64,000 nt of DNA from positions 868,001-932,000 of the forward strand of contig JADNRY010000002.1 of NCBI GenBank assembly GCA_015501585.1, in the 5' to 3' direction. The position numbers were made by a program, and so were the translations under genes. Shown here piece after piece: positions 59,161 through 64,000 of the stretch. Position 1 is the first letter of the stretch. The number at the start of each line of letters is the position of its first letter. A model generated the notes under the pieces. The model ran no database searches. It was given only the letters and a program-made list of their open reading frames with translations, and had not been told where the DNA came from. The DNA is from Rhodocollybia butyracea. Its lineage: Eukaryota > Basidiomycota > Agaricomycetes > Agaricales > Omphalotaceae.

Positions 59161-60620
59161 CTTTTCATGCTTGAACGAACGTAAATATTGTTCGAGTTGG
59201 ACACGGCCTGTGATCCTGGGATTTGAGCTCACTGGTTGTAACGTTGAGGAGAGTCGATCTATGTTAGTTTTCCTAGTTTTTCCAGCATGAGAATATTTGT
59301 ATGTGTGTAAGCAGCCCATATATGTGTTTTTACACTCATCGTACAACCTACAAATGAGTTACAGTTGGTTTGACATTTAAGAGAAACTCGAGTCGTCTTT
59401 ACCAACTTCCCAGCCATAAAATTAGACCTCAATAGAAAATAGTAGTCCATTATAGATTAGTGTAAGACGACTCTAACTCCACCTCAACTTGTGGTTTTGG
59501 TGAAGTTGCACACTAGCAAATTGCCCCGAAATCCCATTTGTTTCGAAATCCTAAGTAGTTTACTTGAGTACCCTCTTGATGTAGAAGTATGTACTGCCAG
59601 ATTTGAGGGACTGCTCAGCATATGATCTTAACAATAGCAGAATTGCATATTGGCTTACATCGCAGGAGCAGCTCTGCCATGCATACAGTTATCTAACTTT
59701 TCGACATATAGAGAGACTCTGACACAAGGTCATTTGAAAATGACACCTCAGTAACATAGAAAATATACCTGTACAGCGACTACAAGCTACGCGCCAGTGT
59801 CCTATGGCTCAAGTATGTCCACAAGGTCAAAGGCGCACAGAGGTACACTTGCCGATGCAGGTGGGCGGGCAAGTTTCCCACGGCATTTTATTGCTTCTCG
59901 TCCCCTTCGATATACATCAATTAAGTTCGTGGCTACTGTTTTCAAGTAAACTTTTGAGGTGAGATTGCTTACACCAGGGAACGCCTATACTACATAGTTA
60001 CCATGCACTTTAGAGAGTTATTGCCATAGAAAACAAACATCCATGAGAATTCCATTGGGGGTTCATCGTTGATCTGCTGTTGAAAATGAGGGACTCATTA
60101 GCGGGGGAAATAAAGCTGCAAATCACCTGGTAGTTACAGGGTGGGCAGCTATGCAGGACTCAATAGATTTCTGTGTCATGACCCAGCTCACAAGCTAAGA
60201 TTGTGTCGGAGGATGATGTATCAAATGCATCTGAGGTTGCAGTTCAGTAGCCTTAGCGATATGGAATGTACGTGACTTTTGTTTGTACAAGCAATATCAT
60301 AACAGATATAGTGTAGAAGAGCTCCAGAGTTTCTAAAGAGATGAGGTATAGCACCAAGCTTGCCCATGCCTTGTCAATCCCAAAGTCGCCAGGTAAAAAC
60401 TCATCCTGCATGCTGCTAGTATCGCCCGAAAGATCACAGAGAAGATTAAGAGACTCAGAACCATGTCCTAATACTTGATTTGAGTGAAAGGCAGCCATAA
60501 TAAAATTTAGAAACACACCTTGTGCCGCATGAGTGAATCGCAGCTGTACTGCGTCTCGTTTGGCGGCCAATCGATAATCCCTTAGGCCTTAGGCCCGAGC
60601 CTTAACGTTAACAACGACAT

Positions 60621-60660
60621 CTGCCTTCCATAAGGTATGACTGCCTTCCATAAGGTATGA
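60621..60660. repeat. 20-bp tandem duplication
   Basis: CTGCCTTCCATAAGGTATGA occurs twice in direct succession. Confidence 0.9.
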
Positions 60661-60821
60661 CTGCACTACTTTGTGTAACTTTTGCCCCATGCTGCGTAGT
60701 GTTTCGTTGCAATTTTCGGTCAGAACACTGTAAAATGCTATAAGAGATTCATTGCCCGCAAGTAATGCGACGTGGAGAAATGAAGGCAGTGGCAGTGTTG
60801 AGAACGTCTGAAAGTAAATCG

Positions 60822-61552
60822 TTTAGCGCCGTGCATGGCAGGACAATTTATGAACGGTAACCGGCACAAGGAAAGTCTGCCGGTGGTCTTTCTTTATTAG
60901 GCCCTGTTCTGCTCCCGCGACTCAGTGAGATACGATAAAATGTGATACAATAGAAAAACAAATTCTGCATCGTATCAAACTTGATGCGAGTTGGAAAAGT
61001 TCAGACGCGACCCTACACGACCCTACCTGCGGATCACGATGTCCAGTGCTCATCAACACTGCCCGACGTCGCCCTTGAGAGGTGTCTTGTTGTCGTTGTT
61101 CATGACAAACAGACCACAAATGCAGAAAAATAGAATATGAGTTTTCTGAATTCTTGTTAGTTGCGGAAGTCTTGGTTCACGCCTTAGCCTATTACCTCTA
61201 AAAATTAGAAAGTGGCTGTTATCATCGTTGCCAGCAATGAGCACAAGAGTCCCACTCGTCGACTACATATCACACTAACTTACACCAAAAATCACCTTTG
61301 GTGTTGCGGAACACAAAAAATGTGGGATGAGTGATCCAAAATGTGTATTGTATTTCTCACGGAAATTTGGCAGAGGGATTTTATCGTATCTCATTGAGTC
61401 GCGGGAACAGAACGGGGCCTTAGTATTTAACTCACAATATTAGCCCTTTTATTGGCAGTGTGGGGGAATTGAGACAATTGATTGCTACATCAATGCCACA
61501 CCCCACCCCGCTTGGCATGTCTACATCAGTTGGGTGTTGTGATGTTGAGGTG
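60822..61552 (-). repeat. Right terminal inverted repeat, split by a MITE
   Basis: Outer part 61423-61552 and inner part 60822-60896 match the left arm; 60900-61419 is a foreign insertion. Confidence 0.85.
60900..61419. mobile_element. PIF/Harbinger (Tourist-like) MITE, 520 bp
   Basis: Terminal inverted repeats GGCCCTGTTCTGCTCCCGCG and, on the other end, GGCCCCGTTCTGTTCCCGCG, extending about 45 bp to GAGATACGATAAAAT. A 3-bp duplication TTA lies on each side (60897-60899 and 61420-61422). The GGCC-C-GTTC start and TTA duplication are the pattern of PIF/Harbinger elements. The uninterrupted left arm shows the empty site with a single TAA (reverse strand), which proves the insertion. Confidence 0.85.
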
Positions 61553-61560
61553 GTGGGCCA
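61553..61560. repeat. 8-bp target-site duplication, right (GTGGGCCA)
   Basis: Matches 57694-57701. Confidence 0.85.
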
Positions 61561-62295
61561 GAATTCCAAAAATAATAAAAACCAAAAAAGGAAAGAGGAG
61601 AAAAGAGAAAGAAAGAAAGAAAGGAATTCCTCACTCTCAATCTCAATGAAAATTACTCTGTGCTGTTGTCGAAGCTCTTGCAAGATGATCCCGGTGTTCA
61701 TATAGCGTTTGGATGTCATCGGCATTGCCGAGATGATACCACCAAGAAAATCGCAAGATTTTCCTTTTTTGAATTTTTTTTTGCTGTAACTTTCGGGAAA
61801 TCTCGTGAATATTAGGTGACTCATCTGGATAGCGATCCCGAAAACGGAAATTGTCGTGACAAAATCAGTCAATAGATAAGATAAGATGTTAGTATGAAGC
61901 CGCCCACTCAACATTAAGAGACGAAGAACAATAAATAAGTCGTTATACTCTGCATTGTATACGTAGTTCATCTACTAAGTACACTGGATACATTAGAAAG
62001 TCTAAGTACTACTAGTATACCTCTCCAAAAGGCTCAGATCTCCTGTTTCAGAAGGCTGCTGTTTAAATCAACCCTCTCTTTAGGCATCTTAAATCTTGAG
62101 CCTTTTGAGTGTCCAGGTGTCCCTACTATTGAAGTATCCAGGCTGTGAATCATCTTACATATCAATATTGCCATACTTATCAAGTTCTGTAAGTAATTAC
62201 AAGAGAACAAGCTAGGATTTCAACCCTTGCTCAACTATGGTAGTAGGTATGTAGTGTAAACTTGTATAGTCTCATTTTATAAAGAGCCATGCATG

Positions 62296-62376
62296 AATCT
62301 TGGTGGTACATGGATGCAATGTTGGCACAAAAAACAAGACTCTTTTTTGTGCCAACATCACCGTGTACCACAGATT
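62296..62376. repeat. 81-nt inverted repeat (hairpin)
   Basis: The arm AATCTTGGTGGTACATGG plus TGTTGGCACAAAAAA pairs with TTTTTTGTGCCAACA plus CCGTGTACCACAGATT around an 8-base loop; a few mismatches only. Confidence 0.75.
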
Positions 62377-64000
62377 GGTCACAGTCTACAGATACCCATC
62401 TTCCGTGTTACTGTGGAAGCTTATAGCTCCCGCTACCTTTCTCATGATGGTTGCAGACAGAAAGGATTTATTGGACACTTTATTATTTTCTGGGAGGTGC
62501 GTGGATTGATCCTGGGTACCGCGCTGAGCATCTGTGGTGGGAATAACATTCCTACTATGGATGTATGACTAATTATTTGCTATCCTATTCGCTATTTGCC
62601 CACAGCATAGGTATCCACCCTGAAAAGGCTCATAAGCACACACTGATTATGGGGGTTTATGACCACTTATAACCAATTATAGCCTATCGGCCTATTTTTT
62701 ATTTTTTATTTTTGGCCACCCGGATCAACTTGGCTTCCATCATGGACCAAGAAGCGTAGTTATTGAATGTAGCGAAGCGGGTGGAGGTGTCATTGGTCAT
62801 CAGAGGGTCATCATGGGGTCATCGTGAGGTCGTTGTGAATAGTAGCAGTAGTGTCTTGTACAGTCTTTGGTGGCAGCGAGAGCAGGAGAGCAGGAATGAA
62901 CAAGAGGTAGGGTTGCTATGTGCATTTGTTGGGGTGAGTTAAGGAAGTCGTTGAATAAAGTTTGTTAAGCCCTAGCAAATGTGCAGGGAAAAATAATATT
63001 TTAAGCTACCTTATATAGGCTACAGCTACAGAGTATATATGGAGTAATATACAGCAAAATATAAGATAAAACACGAAGTAAAACTAACAAGTACCACAGG
63101 AGAAAAATCGGTGAGCAATACCTGATGTCAATATCTCCAACAACAAGTAGCTATAGTTGTACCGATTACGTTCAACTGAGATATATTTTCATCTACAGGC
63201 AGTTTTGACAGCGGCAAAGCTTGGCAAAGTCTATCTCTTTACCACCATCATCCCCTGGGCGTGTTACGTTCATGCCTTTCCATCATTATTCCAAGATGTT
63301 CCGGCTCATTCCGAGACTCTCCAAGACTCCCTTACCTTCTCTCATGGTCTCTCACGGCTCCGATAGTTCCCACGGCCTCTGGCAGATCCGAAACTCCATT
63401 TTCTATTTTATCCCTTCCGATATACCTTTGGACTTCACCAATTCACTCCTACTTCAGCACTCACATTTCTGATGCCTTTATCGGCAATACCTTCGGCCTG
63501 ATATATTGGCGGACTCTTTCAGTACTCATTACTTTCCCACGGCGGCCCGCAGTGCACCGACATTCATCTCTTTTGTCTTTTCTACTATTGTTTTATCATT
63601 TGTATTGATTCCACCCCGTTCCGGCCTTGGCATTACCTCGGTCCAACTTTATTGTCTTTATTTAACAATTAGGTCACTTGTATATAAGCTAGGTACTTTG
63701 TACTACTGTTCCTCAGCCAAAAATCACAAGTTACACAAGCTATACCAGTTATTGCACACTTTTCTGAGCTTTCCTTATTCTCGCCGTTCTGTCTGATACC
63801 AGCCAACTCGGCTTGGTCCCTACCTCGGACATACCTCGGACTATTCTCACGCCTATACCTCGGTCCAATCTTGGCAATTCCTCGCACTTTACTTCCTCTC
63901 CTTCTGGGACAACCTTGGTGGTGTGTTGGGGGTGTTGCTAATAGCTTCACCAAAGTCCCACTGTTTCCTTGGCCTTGTAGTCTATTCTGGATATCATTCC
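62377..64000. other. Right end without a recognisable gene
   Basis: AT-rich at 62580-63140. Ser/Pro-rich short frames at 63157-63800 show no family and may be exons of a gene or decayed sequence. The hexamer CCTCGG recurs loosely at 63630-63870. Confidence 0.4.

Larger units (their letters stand above)
57702..61552. mobile_element. Long-TIR DNA transposon, non-autonomous or decayed, 3.85 kb
   Basis: Left arm 57702-57949 and right arm 61552-60822 (interrupted by a MITE) are inverted copies. The outer ends read CACCTCAACATCACAACACC. Flanked by an 8-bp duplication. The interior (57950-60821) has no recognisable transposase; ORFs at 58595-58789 and 58861-59160 are unassigned. An 8-bp duplication with CA ends fits hAT or Zisupton/KDZ-type elements; arms this long are unusual for hAT. 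It is inserted upstream of kinase 2. Confidence 0.82.

Noticed and set aside
57702..61552. Inverted arms read as a CRISPR array or phage site
   Set aside because: Eukaryotic context, only two arms, and flanking 8-bp duplication identify a transposon.

Overview
The window looks like nuclear DNA of a mushroom-forming basidiomycete (Agaricomycetes). The evidence is: introns of about 50-65 bp with GT-AG ends; a NACHT P-loop NTPase with the N-terminal segment common in agaricomycete NLR-like proteins; TKL-type kinases; a fungal NADPH-sulfite reductase beta subunit with a built-in flavodoxin domain; a clathrin heavy chain; and a tRNA-Ile(AAT) with a 23-nt intron. No species can be named.

Layout. 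(1) 1-24.5 kb is an accessory block made of two head-to-tail copies of one unit: an unrecognised minus-strand gene, a relic of a CCCH/Smr gene, a NACHT gene on the plus strand, then the CCCH zinc-finger/Smr gene on the minus strand. Between the copies lie three decayed C-14 sterol reductase (ERG24-like) pseudogenes. One carries a 5'-truncated LINE with poly-A tail and 16-bp target duplication. The unrecognised gene of the second unit is split by a full-length Ty1/copia element with nearly identical LTRs and a 5-bp target duplication. (2) 24.9-46.7 kb is mostly core genes: tRNA-Ile, clathrin heavy chain (-), a decayed gene with an HECTH motif, a three-LIM paxillin-like gene (-), a PQ-loop membrane protein gene (+) sharing an 88-bp divergent promoter with the LIM gene, and sulfite reductase beta (+). 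(3) 46.7-64 kb is accessory again: an inverted-repeat element, a TKL-like kinase (+), a 4.5-kb inverted third copy of the NACHT-CCCH/Smr block (both genes broken), a second TKL-like kinase (-), and a 3.85-kb element with ~250-bp terminal inverted repeats and an 8-bp target duplication. One of its repeat arms has been hit by a PIF/Harbinger-like MITE. The right end (62.4-64 kb) shows no recognisable gene.

How it fits together: the core genes serve vesicle coats, cytoskeletal adaptors, lipid/membrane organisation and sulfur assimilation, and are not linked by function. The accessory part is a turnover zone for signalling genes (NACHT proteins, kinases, CCCH/Smr RNA-binding proteins), shaped by duplication, inversion, patchy divergence and repeated transposition. 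The most unusual signals are the triplicated NACHT-CCCH/Smr unit, the N-terminal motif shared by the NACHT protein and its divergently transcribed neighbour, and the long-TIR element with its dated nested insertion.
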